From contig NZ_MUXV01000077.1 of assembly GCF_002014975.1 (NCBI RefSeq), positions 1-6,397 on the forward strand: DNA of 6,397 bases, read 5' to 3'. Source of the DNA: Moraxella bovis (lineage in GTDB: Bacteria; Pseudomonadota; Gammaproteobacteria; Pseudomonadales; Moraxellaceae). This document shows, one piece after another, positions 1-6,397 of the stretch. Below the pieces are notes generated by a model, which saw nothing but the letters and a program-made list of their open reading frames with translations, was not told where the DNA came from and made no database searches. Within the stretch, counting starts at the first letter, position 1. Each line of letters begins with the position of its first letter. Position numbers and translations under genes: made by a program.

Positions 1-32
1 ATACTTTTTGGATTACTACCAAAATGCCAACC

Positions 33-58
33 AAAAGGGATGAGAATATCACCCCTTT
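33..58 (-). terminator. Candidate terminator hairpin after scoB
   Basis: About 24 bases past the scoB stop there is a 10-bp stem, with arms 34-43 and 49-58 and a 5-base loop. Read as minus-strand RNA, every position pairs, with one G-U wobble opposite base 40. Read as plus-strand RNA the same position is an A-C mismatch, so the structure favours the minus strand. The T tract after the stem is short (four T, then GG), so this is a modest intrinsic terminator and might also act on convergent transcription from the left. Position at the end of the operon supports the call. Confidence 0.5.
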
Positions 59-81
59 ATTTGTTATTTGCCTGTTTGTTG

Positions 82-714
82 TTAGGCTTGATGTACCGTA
101 ACAGGCGTCACCCTTTGCACATCTTCAAATGTCACGCCGTCCGCCAGCTCTGCCAGCACCAGCCCCTTATCGGTAACGTCATACACCCCAAGTTCGGTGA
201 TGATACGATTGACCACGCCTTTGCCCGTCAAGGGCAGTTGGCACTCGGATAGAATCTTCGGCTCACCATGTTTATTGACCTGCTCCATAAGCACAATAAC
301 ACGCTGGACACCTGCGACCAAATCCATCGCTCCGCCCATGCCCTTGACCATTTTGTTTGGTATCATCCAATTTGCCAAATCGCCCTTTTCGGACACTTCC
401 ATCGCTCCCAAAATGGCAAGATTGACCTTACCACCCCGTATCATGCCAAAGGATTGCGATGAGCTAAAAAAGCTCGCTCCCTTTTGGGTAGTTACCGTTT
501 GCTTACCTGCGTTTATCAGGTCAGCATCAATCTCACTCTCAGTGGGGAACGCCCCAATGCCCAAAAGTCCATTTTCGGATTGGAGCATGACCGTCATGCC
601 ATCTGGAATGTAGTTGGCAACCAATGTTGGCAAACCAATGCCCAAATTCACATAATAACCGTCTTGTAATTCCAAACTGGCACGCTGTGCCATTTGCTCT
701 CTTGTCCAAGCCAT
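82..714 (-). CDS. scoB: 3-oxoacid CoA-transferase subunit B (succinyl-CoA:acetoacetate type)
   Basis: This is the beta subunit of a class I CoA-transferase. With ScoA it moves CoA from a donor, usually succinyl-CoA in the Sco group, to acetoacetate, giving acetoacetyl-CoA in the cytoplasm. The 210-residue length is normal for the bacterial subunit. The N-terminal part carries [10 protein letters not shown] (21-30) and the family signature SENG, in which Glu47 is the expected catalytic glutamate that forms the CoA thioester, followed by GIGAFP (52-57). The C-terminal part ([19 protein letters not shown]) also reads as the normal family ending, so the gene looks complete. The start is supported by AGGGGGA about 5 bases upstream, which overlaps the TAG stop of scoA. 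The 9-bp gap suggests translational coupling and equal subunit production. An acetate CoA-transferase (AtoA) role is the main alternative, since the donor cannot be read from sequence. Confidence 0.93.
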   Translation of the reverse strand: MAWTREQMAQRASLELQDGYYVNLGIGLPTLVANYIPDGMTVMLQSENGLLGIGAFPTESEIDADLINAGKQTVTTQKGASFFSSSQSFGMIRGGKVNLAILGAMEVSEKGDLANWMIPNKMVKGMGGAMDLVAGVQRVIVLMEQVNKHGEPKILSECQLPLTGKGVVNRIITELGVYDVTDKGLVLAELADGVTFEDVQRVTPVTVHQA

Positions 715-723
715 GAGTTCCCC

Positions 724-1425
724 CTATGATTGTTGTCTAATGGTGCGTTGTTCAATGCGTTTTTCGGGCGTGGCATTGACCACGATACGATGTACATAAA
801 TGCCTGACAGATGAATCTCGTCAGGGTCAATCTCGCCTATCTCCACAAGCTCTTCGACTTCCACGACCGTGATTTTGCCTGCGGTCGCGACATCGGGATT
901 GAAGTTGCGGGCAGTTTTTCTAAAAATGAGATTGCCCATTTTGTCCGCTTTATATGCTTTGACAAGCGACACATCAGCGACAAGTGAGCGTTCCATGAGA
1001 TATTCTACCCCGTCAAATTCACGCACTTCTTTGCCTTCAGCAACCTTTGTTCCCACGCCTGTTTTGGTAAAAAAAGCAGGAATGCCCGCCCCGCCTGCAC
1101 GAAGTTTTTCGGCAAGCGTGCCTTGCGGGGTAAGCTCCACTTCAAGCTCGCCTGATAAAAATTGACGTTCAAATTCCTTGTTTTCGCCCACATAAGACGC
1201 AATCATTTTTTTGATTTGGTGACTTTTTAGAAGTAGCCCAAGCCCAAAATCATCCACGCCTGCGTTATTACTGATACAGGTTAGGTTTTTTACGCCTGTG
1301 TCTCTCAGGGCAGCGATCAGGGCTTCGGGGATGCCGCACAGCCCAAAGCCACCCACGGCAATGGTTTGACCATCTTTTACAATATCAGCCAGAGCGGCTT
1401 GGGCGTTGTCATATACTTTTGTCAT
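724..1425 (-). CDS. scoA: 3-oxoacid CoA-transferase subunit A (succinyl-CoA:acetoacetate type)
   Basis: This is the alpha subunit of the class I CoA-transferase and the partner of ScoB, activating acetoacetate to acetoacetyl-CoA. The glycine-rich signature [10 protein letters not shown] lies at residues 25-34, as expected for the CoA-binding alpha domain, followed by [14 protein letters not shown] (about 53-66). At 233 residues it matches the ScoA group rather than the slightly shorter AtoD group, which favours succinyl-CoA as donor; this is an inference. The start has AGGAG at 1431-1435 with a 5-base spacer. The gene follows the dehydrogenase stop by 31 bp and precedes scoB by 9 bp, so the dehydrogenase product, acetoacetate, is the substrate of the next enzyme in the transcript. 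The hand-counted lines inside it are GC-rich (57% and 63%). No defect is visible. Confidence 0.93.
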   Translation of the reverse strand: MTKVYDNAQAALADIVKDGQTIAVGGFGLCGIPEALIAALRDTGVKNLTCISNNAGVDDFGLGLLLKSHQIKKMIASYVGENKEFERQFLSGELEVELTPQGTLAEKLRAGGAGIPAFFTKTGVGTKVAEGKEVREFDGVEYLMERSLVADVSLVKAYKADKMGNLIFRKTARNFNPDVATAGKITVVEVEELVEIGEIDPDEIHLSGIYVHRIVVNATPEKRIEQRTIRQQS

Positions 1426-1456
1426 GATGACTCCTAAGGTTAAGAGTATAGTTGAT

Positions 1457-2245
1457 TTATTTCATTGACCAGCCATGACTGGCAATAAAGGACTGTCCTG
1501 TAAATACATTGGTTGGAAAACTTGCCAAAAATAATGCCAGAGCTGCCACATCATCAGTGGTAGTAAATTCACCATCCACAGTAGAGCCTAACATGATATT
1601 TTTTACCACCTCTTCTTCACTAATGCCTTTTTCACGAGCCTGTTCAGGGATTTGTTTTTCTACCAATGGTGTTTTGACAAAACCAGGACAGATAACATGA
1701 GAGCGGACATTATGTTTTGCTCCTTCTTTGGCAAGCGTGCGGCATAATCCCAAAAGTCCATGTTTGGCGGTAACGTAAGGGGATTTTAACGCTGATGCTT
1801 CGTGAGAATGCACCGAACCCATATAAATGACAGTGCCAGAGTTTTTTGCATACATATGTTTTAGGGCGGCTTTTGTGGTCAAAAAAGCACCATCCAAATG
1901 TATGGCAAGCATTTTTTTCCAATCATTATAAGCAAGTTTATCAATGGGATTGATGATTTGAATGCCTGCATTGGATATTAAAGCATCCAAAGCCCCATAT
2001 TCTGCCACAAAATCATCAATGGTTTGATTTACCTGATTTTCTTGTGTGACATCCAGCAATATGGCTTTTGCTTGACCACCTAAGGTTTTTATTTCATCGC
2101 AAACACCATGGGCGTGGTCTAAGTTTATGTCAGCCACACCAATCGTTGCCCCTGCTTTTGCAAATTCAAGTGCAATTTGCCTTCCAATACCACCACCTGC
2201 TCCTGTAATAAAAGCGGTTTTGTGTTTTAGGTTATGATTTATCAT
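1457..2245 (-). CDS. bdhA: D-3-hydroxybutyrate dehydrogenase (SDR family)
   Basis: This is a short-chain dehydrogenase/reductase of 262 residues that should interconvert D-3-hydroxybutyrate and acetoacetate with NAD in the cytoplasm. The nucleotide-binding motif TGAGGGIG is at 14-21, Asp39 at the end of beta-2 favours NAD over NADP, and NAG is at 92-94. The active site shows Ser144, Tyr157 and Lys161 (YVTAK). Residues that bind the substrate carboxylate in the Pseudomonas fragi enzyme also appear at matching spacing: Gln96, His146, Lys154 and Gln198 (in PLVEKQ). This makes the substrate call much stronger than a generic SDR call. One oddity is His116 where most SDR enzymes have the tetrad Asn (IHLDG instead of the usual NLxG). 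The start has AGGAG at 2251-2255 with a 5-base spacer. It lies 22 bp after the permease and 31 bp before scoA. Hand-counted lines are near 42% GC, lower than in scoA. Confidence 0.9.
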   Translation of the reverse strand: MINHNLKHKTAFITGAGGGIGRQIALEFAKAGATIGVADINLDHAHGVCDEIKTLGGQAKAILLDVTQENQVNQTIDDFVAEYGALDALISNAGIQIINPIDKLAYNDWKKMLAIHLDGAFLTTKAALKHMYAKNSGTVIYMGSVHSHEASALKSPYVTAKHGLLGLCRTLAKEGAKHNVRSHVICPGFVKTPLVEKQIPEQAREKGISEEEVVKNIMLGSTVDGEFTTTDDVAALALFLASFPTNVFTGQSFIASHGWSMK

Positions 2246-2267
2246 TCATACTCCTTTGTGTCATGAT

Positions 2268-3647
2268 TTAAAAAGAACCAAAGAATGTGCCCAGCATAAT
2301 AACACATATGGTTGCTAGAATTGGAATAGCTATGGTAACAATAGCAAGATTTACATAAGATTGCTTGTGTGTTAGGTGACAAATGGCAAACAATGTAATG
2401 ACCGCACCAGAATGTGGTAGGGTATCTAGACCGCCTGCCGCCATGACAGCAACTCTATGTAGCAACTCTGCATCTATGTTATGCTCAATGGCAAGTCTTA
2501 GGTAATCTTCGCCGAGCGTTTGTAGGGCGATGCTTAGCCCACCTGATGATGAGCCTGTAATGCCTGCCAAAACACTCATGGCAACCGCTTCAGAAACCAA
2601 AGGGTTGTTTGGTGAAATGTTAAGAATGTTATCCCGAATGATGGCAAATCCCGCCATCGTAGCAATGACTGCTCCATAACCGACCTCTGATGCGGTATTA
2701 AAAATAGGTAACATGGAGCCATAGACGCCTTTATTAACTGATTCTTGTAGCTTCTTGAAGTGTCTTAAATTTAATAAAATAAGTACAGAGCATGATGTTA
2801 ATAGGGCGATGATGATGGACCATAAGCCAAGATTGGCTTTGATTTCAAGTTCGGGGAATTTGGTAGTAATCGCCCCGAAATCCATGTTGGGAAACACGCC
2901 ATAAGTCAGTAAAGCATTGATGGCAATCACTAAAATGAGTGGAATTGCCGCCAACACAAATGACATGTTGGAACTTAAAAGTTTGGTGTCATCATCTATA
3001 TGGTTGCCATAGCCTTCTCCTGTTTTTTTGGCTAAGTTGGCACGGCTTTGCAACCACCAAGTTCCCAATACAAACATGATACAAGCACCAATTAATCCCA
3101 AAATAGGTGCGGCAAAGGCATTTGTCTGATAATACGGAATAGGGATGGCATTTTGAATAGCAGGCGTGCCAGGTAAAGCGGTCATGGTAAAGGTAAACGA
3201 ACCAAGAGCAATACTGGCAGGTATTAAGCGTTTAGGTATGTCTGCTTGCCTAAATAGAGCTTTTGAAATGGGATAAATAGAGAAAGCAACCACAAAAAGT
3301 GACACACCGCCATAGGTCAAGATGCCACAAACCAAAACTACCACCAAAATTGCCCTGCTAGCACCTAATTTTTCGGTAATAGTATTGGCAATAGTCGTAG
3401 CTGCACCAGAATCCGCCATGAGCTGTCCAAATAACGCTCCTAATAGAAATACGGGGAAAAATTTTAATAAATATCCGCCTAGCGCCTTCATGAATGTTTC
3501 AGTGTAGGCAGGCAAAAGCAAAGTGCCATCCCCGGATAGAATAACCGCCAATGCTGCCATGATTGGAGCTAATATTAATACAGACCAACCTCGATAAGCA
3601 AAGTACATTAAAAGCACAAGAGAGATAATAATAGCCAGAATACTCAT
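2268..3647 (-). CDS. GntP-family permease, probable D-3-hydroxybutyrate importer
   Basis: This is a 459-residue inner-membrane protein of the GntP family (gluconate permease-like, ion transporter superfamily). It has about 12 hydrophobic segments and no cleavable signal. Family landmarks are LPGTPAIQNAIP (158-169), NTASEVGYG (317-325), GITGSSSGG (362-370) and DTLPHSGAVITL (408-419). A hydrophilic loop with an acidic stretch (about 201-227) separates the two halves. The length is typical for the family, so the gene looks complete. GntP proteins import sugar acids and hydroxy acids. Because it lies 22 bp before a 3-hydroxybutyrate dehydrogenase and upstream of scoAB, D-3-hydroxybutyrate is the best inferred substrate, but the sequence alone does not prove it. 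The start has GGAGTG about 9 bases upstream. Hand-counted lines (35-48% GC) are AT-richer than the thiolase and scoA. It is the first gene after a 107-bp gap and may begin its own transcript. Confidence 0.85.
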   Translation of the reverse strand: MSILAIIISLVLLMYFAYRGWSVLILAPIMAALAVILSGDGTLLLPAYTETFMKALGGYLLKFFPVFLLGALFGQLMADSGAATTIANTITEKLGASRAILVVVLVCGILTYGGVSLFVVAFSIYPISKALFRQADIPKRLIPASIALGSFTFTMTALPGTPAIQNAIPIPYYQTNAFAAPILGLIGACIMFVLGTWWLQSRANLAKKTGEGYGNHIDDDTKLLSSNMSFVLAAIPLILVIAINALLTYGVFPNMDFGAITTKFPELEIKANLGLWSIIIALLTSCSVLILLNLRHFKKLQESVNKGVYGSMLPIFNTASEVGYGAVIATMAGFAIIRDNILNISPNNPLVSEAVAMSVLAGITGSSSGGLSIALQTLGEDYLRLAIEHNIDAELLHRVAVMAAGGLDTLPHSGAVITLFAICHLTHKQSYVNLAIVTIAIPILATICVIMLGTFFGSF

Positions 3648-3754
3648 GATAAATCACTCCATGAAGGTGATGTTTTTGTGAGTTTCATAAACATCATAAA
3701 ACATTGATTAAAAACCCACTAAATTAACCCTGTACAGTCCTTGAAAATCAAAAA
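3648..3754 (-). promoter_or_regulatory. 107-bp intergenic region with weak promoter-like elements
   Basis: This is the only gap over 35 bp between genes of the cluster and is AT-rich. It holds two weak sigma-70-like candidates on the minus strand. One is TTGATT (3746-3751), a 17-bp spacer, then GTTAAT (3723-3728), four of six matches at each box. The other is a better -10, TATGAT (3693-3698), with no recognisable -35. An 8-bp palindrome, CTGTACAG (3730-3737), lies inside the spacer of the first candidate, and a longer inverted repeat overlaps the second -10. I see no strong terminator for the thiolase. The region may start a permease-bdhA-scoAB transcript, or it may be a spacer in one long operon. 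Confidence 0.3.
3668..3696 (-). repeat. 8-bp inverted repeat in the permease leader
   Basis: The arms TGATGTTT (3668-3675) and AAACATCA (3689-3696) are exact reverse complements separated by 13 bases. The repeat sits just upstream of the permease ribosome binding site (about 3654-3660), and one arm overlaps a possible -10 element. It could be an operator for a dimeric repressor or a leader hairpin. Eight-base arms in AT-rich DNA can also occur by chance. Confidence 0.35.
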
Positions 3755-4930
3755 TTAAGGCAACTCAATCGCCATAGCCACCGCCTCACCGCCACCAATA
3801 CACAAGCTGGCAACGCCTTTTTTACCGCCTACTCGTTTTAGGGCGTGAATGAGCGTTACCAAAATCCTTGCCCCCGATGACCCCAAAGGATGTCCTAAGG
3901 CACACGCACCACCATGAATATTAACCTTATCAGCATCCAATTCAAAAGCATCAATGGCAGATAAGGTTACCATGGCAAAGGCTTCGTTAATCTCCCATAC
4001 GTCCACATCTTTTGCCGTCCACCCTGCTTTATCAAGCACTGTTTGCACCGCACCGACAGGAGTAATGGTAAATTCGCTTGGGTGTTGGGCATGGCTTGCG
4101 TGGGCGACTATCCGAGCCAGTACAGGCAAATTATTGGCTTTGGCGAACTCATCGCTTGTCACCAGTACGGCAGATGCTCCGTCCGAGATAGAGCTTGCGT
4201 TGGCGGGGGTGATTGTGCCTTCTTTGGTAAAGGCAGGTTTTAGGGTTGGGATTTTGTCAATGTTGGCATTGGCAGGCTGTTCGTCCGTATCCACCACGAC
4301 ATCGCCCTTGCGAGTGCTGACGGTCACAGGGCAAATTTCGTCTTTAAAATAACCGTTGTCAATGGCATTCATGGCTTTTTTTAGCGATGAAATGGCAAAA
4401 TCGTCCATTTGGGTGCGAGTATAGCCCTTTTTGTCCGCCATTTCTTGAGCATATACGCCCATGAGCTTGCCCGATTCGGCGTCTTGTAAACCGTCAAAAA
4501 ACATCAAATCACGAATCTCGCCATGCCCCATGCGAAAGCCCCCACGAGCCTTAGGTAGGACATACGGCGCATTGGTCATGGAATCCATACCTCCTGCGAT
4601 GACGGCAGATTTGTCGCCTGCCTTGATGGCGTTGCACGCGGTCATGACAGACATGAGTCCCGAGCCACAGACTTTGTTTATCATAGTCGCCCCGACACTG
4701 TCAGGCATGTTGGCAAGTCGCATGGCTTGACGAGCAGGGGCTTGACCCACGCCTGCTGACAGTACGCACCCCATGACAACTTCGTCTATCTTATCATCGG
4801 ATACTCCTGCTTTATCCAACACCGAACGAATGGCAACCGCCCCAAGCTGTGGCGATGATAGACTGGCAAATGCCCCTTGGAACGCCCCCATGGGTGTGCG
4901 AGAGGCTGAGATGATGACCGGATTTGACAT
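3755..4930 (-). CDS. atoB: Acetyl-CoA acetyltransferase (thiolase II)
   Basis: This is a biosynthetic-type thiolase of 391 residues, the usual length for AtoB and PhaA. In this cluster it should cleave acetoacetyl-CoA with free CoA into two acetyl-CoA, the last step of ketone-body use; the reaction is reversible. All landmarks are present: nucleophile Cys88 in NKVCGSG, NEAFA (315-319), His347 in GHPLG, and the acid/base Cys377 in CIGGG. The substrate-loop residues GVYAQEMADK (158-167) are typical of the acetoacetyl-CoA group. The start is supported by AGGAG at 4936-4940 with a 5-base spacer. It begins 28 bp after the restored atoE stop, which suggests co-transcription with atoE. The downstream gap to the permease is 107 bp. 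A role in polyhydroxybutyrate synthesis (PhaA) is the alternative, but no phaB or phaC lies here. Confidence 0.94.
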   Translation of the reverse strand: MSNPVIISASRTPMGAFQGAFASLSSPQLGAVAIRSVLDKAGVSDDKIDEVVMGCVLSAGVGQAPARQAMRLANMPDSVGATMINKVCGSGLMSVMTACNAIKAGDKSAVIAGGMDSMTNAPYVLPKARGGFRMGHGEIRDLMFFDGLQDAESGKLMGVYAQEMADKKGYTRTQMDDFAISSLKKAMNAIDNGYFKDEICPVTVSTRKGDVVVDTDEQPANANIDKIPTLKPAFTKEGTITPANASSISDGASAVLVTSDEFAKANNLPVLARIVAHASHAQHPSEFTITPVGAVQTVLDKAGWTAKDVDVWEINEAFAMVTLSAIDAFELDADKVNIHGGACALGHPLGSSGARILVTLIHALKRVGGKKGVASLCIGGGEAVAMAIELP

Positions 4931-5032
4931 AAAAACTCCTTATTTGTTTGTCAAAAAATTAAACTAGAAAATAAAACCCACCTGCTATAATCAATCCTGA
5001 TGCGATAAGTACCATAAGACAATAGCCCATAA

Positions 5033-5047
5033 TCGCCCTCGCTCAAG
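5033..5047 (-). other. Frameshift 2 of atoE near the C-terminus
   Basis: After the conserved PFWALPLLGIAGL, the running frame changes to ERGRLWAIVLWYLSHQD and stops at 4991-4993. The neighbouring frame, joined at about 5042, reads ARAIMGYCLMVLIASG and ends with a hydrophobic tail at TAA 4959-4961, which is the membrane-helix ending expected for AtoE. One base appears to be missing in the stretch CTTGAGCGAGGG. No long homopolymer is present here, although G-rich runs flank it. Confidence 0.75.
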
Positions 5048-5654
5048 CCCTGCAATACCCAACAATGGCAACGCCCAAAACGGCTGTATCATGTTCGTCC
5101 ATGCATCACCCCAAGCAATCGCCATGGCGGTAACCTCAGGCTTAACCCCAAGGGCAAGACCTGCTGGCATCATGATAGGACCTTGTACCGCAAACTGACC
5201 ACCCCCTGACGGCACAAAAACATTGACAATACCTGCGCTTAAAAATGCCAATATGGGAAAAGTGTCGCTTGACGCATGATTTAAAAAGAAATTGGTAACT
5301 TGCGTGCCAATGGATATGCCGTCCGAATTCGCCCCTGTAACCACGCCCATGATTCCCCCATAAAAAGGAAACAACAGCACAATGCCTGTAATACCGCTAA
5401 TACCGTCATTGACGGCACGATAATAGCGTTCTAGCGTACCATGAGCAAGTAGCCCAATGAATAAAAACAATCCAATGACGATATTTAAGCCAAAATTCAT
5501 GCTTTTGCTAAATTCTACGGCAAAATACCCCATTGCTAACATCATCAATAGCATCATCATCAGACGGCTATCGTCTAGTTTTTGGGCGGGCGTGTCATTT
5601 GGCGGTAAAATTAACGGCTTATCTTTTATCAGTTCTGGATTGACAAGCGTTGGA

Positions 5655-5661
5655 TTTTTTT
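5655..5661 (-). other. Frameshift 1 of atoE at an A7 tract
   Basis: The minus strand reads CACCC, seven A, then TCC. With seven A the upstream frame gives HPKKSNACQ and soon stops at 5619-5621. With six A the reading becomes HPKNPTLVNPE and continues in the conserved downstream frame. The downstream frame has a TAA just before its own ATG (5675-5677), and that ATG has no ribosome binding site, so independent initiation there is unlikely. An A7 tract is a plausible site for polymerase slippage, replication slippage or homopolymer miscalling. Confidence 0.8.
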
Positions 5662-6302
5662 GGGTGCATGAGTGCATTTAATATCGGCACAATGAACAAA
5701 ATCAGCCCTGCAATGATGAAATTATAAGATGAAAAAATGGTTGCAGAAATCGGCACGACATCACTCAATGTACCACCAGATAATTTGGCAAGTGTCTCGC
5801 CCCCTGTGCTTAATGTGAGTGGCACAGAACCTGATAACCCACCATGCCACACCAAAAAGCCCGAATAAGCAGAAGCCACAAGCAGCGGATAATCCACGCC
5901 TCGCACTCGTTTGGCAAGGGCTTTGGCAAATACTGCCCCAATCACCAGTCCAAAACCCCAATTTAACAAACAACCAATCATCGCTACAAGCGTCACAACC
6001 ACAATCGCTGTTATAGGTCGATGAACTTTACTTGCCAGCTTATCCAATAGCTTTTGAAAAATAGGGGCGTTGGCAAAGGCATAGCCCGTTACCAAAATCA
6101 GTGCCATTTGCATGGCAAAGCTATGAAGCGACCACAAGCCATTGCCCCAATGATGAGCCAACGCCAAAGGGGATTGACCCGTCAAAACAATCCCTGCAAT
6201 AAAGGCAATGAATGTCAAGACCACAGAAAAGACAAAGGGGGATGGTAGGTGGCGATTGACCAGTTGTACGCTAAGGTTAGTAAGAGTGGCAAACATAAAC
6301 AT

Positions 6303-6307
6303 TCCTT
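6303..6307 (-). promoter_or_regulatory. Ribosome binding site that sets the atoE start at 6296
   Basis: AAGGA lies directly against an ATG at 6300-6302, leaving no spacer, but sits 6 bases before a second in-frame ATG at 6294-6296 (the third codon of MFMFATL). The spacing makes 6296 the likelier start, removing two residues from the longest open frame. Confidence 0.65.
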
Positions 6308-6325
6308 GTTAAACGCCTGTTATTT

Positions 6326-6355
6326 TTTATATCTTAAATCATTTTTTATTGTCAT
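6326..6355 (-). promoter_or_regulatory. Candidate sigma-70 promoter for atoE and the downstream genes
   Basis: On the minus strand, ATGACA (6350-6355, five of six to the -35 consensus) is followed by an 18-bp AT-rich spacer and TATAAA (6326-6331, five of six to the -10 consensus). Transcription would begin near 6318, giving a leader of about 20 bases before the likely atoE start. An overlapping alternative, TTGCAT with a 17-bp spacer and TAAGAT, is weaker. The window ends about 40 bases upstream, so activator sites may be missing. Confidence 0.4.
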
Positions 6356-6397
6356 GCAAGTGGTTTTATTTAACAGGGCAATCGCACTACAACCATC

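Larger units (their letters stand above)
4959..6296 (-). pseudogene. atoE: AtoE-type short-chain fatty acid transporter, two frameshifts
   Basis: This is a member of the short-chain fatty acid transporter family (AtoE), an inner-membrane protein expected to import acetoacetate, butyrate or similar acids. Coding similarity runs through three consecutive segments in two frames. The first runs to the A tract at 5655-5661 and includes CLLNWGFGLVIGA. The second runs to about 5042 and includes FPFYGGIMG, VPSGGGQFAVQGP and QPFWALP. The third returns to the first frame and ends at TAA 4959-4961, encoding IMGYCLMVLIASGLI and further hydrophobic residues. One extra A in the tract (seven, where six would keep frame) and one missing base near 5042 explain everything, and the restored product is about 445 residues, close to E. 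coli AtoE (440). Unrepaired, translation from 6296 stops at 5619-5621 after 225 residues. Either the gene is recently inactivated, or one or both shifts are sequencing errors. Confidence 0.85.

Noticed and set aside
1..252. Plus-strand frame open from the left edge, with a hydrophobic stretch resembling a signal peptide (from ATG at 40)
   Set aside because: Most of it is antisense to the conserved 3' end of scoB, it runs through the terminator hairpin, and no ribosome binding site precedes the ATG.
197..613. 138-residue plus-strand open frame
   Set aside because: It lies wholly antisense to scoB, has no recognisable domain or ribosome binding site, and reflects codon constraint on the opposite strand.
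3954..4352. 132-residue plus-strand open frame inside the thiolase
   Set aside because: It is antisense to conserved thiolase codons and its composition is that of a shadow frame.
4991..5677. C-terminal half of AtoE as an independent 228-residue protein
   Set aside because: The ATG has no ribosome binding site, its first residues are the out-of-frame reading of the upstream half, and its last 17 residues are out of frame with the family ending.
5619..5677. Programmed ribosomal frameshift joining the AtoE halves
   Set aside because: No known recoding is expected in this family, and a second shift of opposite sign is present downstream. Mutation or sequencing error is simpler, although slippage at A7 cannot be excluded.
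6356..6397. Sigma-54 promoter upstream of atoE, as in the AtoSC-controlled E. coli operon
   Set aside because: No GG and GC pair with the required 10-base separation is present around the TGGTTG and TTGC words in this stretch.
6354..6397. Possible divergent gene starting at ATG 6354 on the plus strand, or an upstream minus-strand gene ending at TAA 6370-6372
   Set aside because: The plus-strand ATG has no ribosome binding site and overlaps the candidate promoter. Only about eight codons of the minus-strand frame are visible, too few to support a gene.

Overview
The window is a compact, entirely minus-strand gene cluster for uptake and breakdown of short-chain fatty acids and ketone bodies (butyrate, acetoacetate, D-3-hydroxybutyrate). 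The gene set, the protein wording and the moderate GC content point to a gammaproteobacterium, most plausibly Moraxellaceae (Moraxella or a close relative). That placement is an inference from recalled family resemblance, not from a search. I see no RNA gene, IS element, CRISPR array or phage gene.

Layout in order of transcription, right to left: a leader with a candidate sigma-70 promoter (6326-6355); an atoE-type short-chain fatty acid transporter that is broken by two separate frameshifts (4959-6296); an acetyl-CoA acetyltransferase (3755-4930); a 107-bp intergenic region with weak promoter-like elements and an inverted repeat; a GntP-family permease (2268-3647); a D-3-hydroxybutyrate dehydrogenase (1457-2245); the two subunits of a 3-oxoacid CoA-transferase, scoA (724-1425) and scoB (82-714); and a hairpin that could terminate the operon (33-58). 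Gaps inside the two gene groups are only 9 to 31 bp, and most genes have a clear AGGAG-type ribosome binding site.

How the genes work together: D-3-hydroxybutyrate enters, probably through the GntP-type permease, and the dehydrogenase oxidises it to acetoacetate. ScoAB activates acetoacetate to acetoacetyl-CoA, and the thiolase cleaves this to two acetyl-CoA. AtoE would import acetoacetate or short-chain fatty acids directly. The enzymes form a closed route from ketone body to acetyl-CoA, with one intact and one apparently damaged importer.

The pathway itself is known. The points worth a second look are the double frameshift in atoE, including a concealed second shift that misplaces the C-terminus of the apparent open frame, the AT-richer dehydrogenase-permease block lying between GC-richer neighbours, and the structured 107-bp region in front of the permease. 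I found no evidence of an undescribed system.
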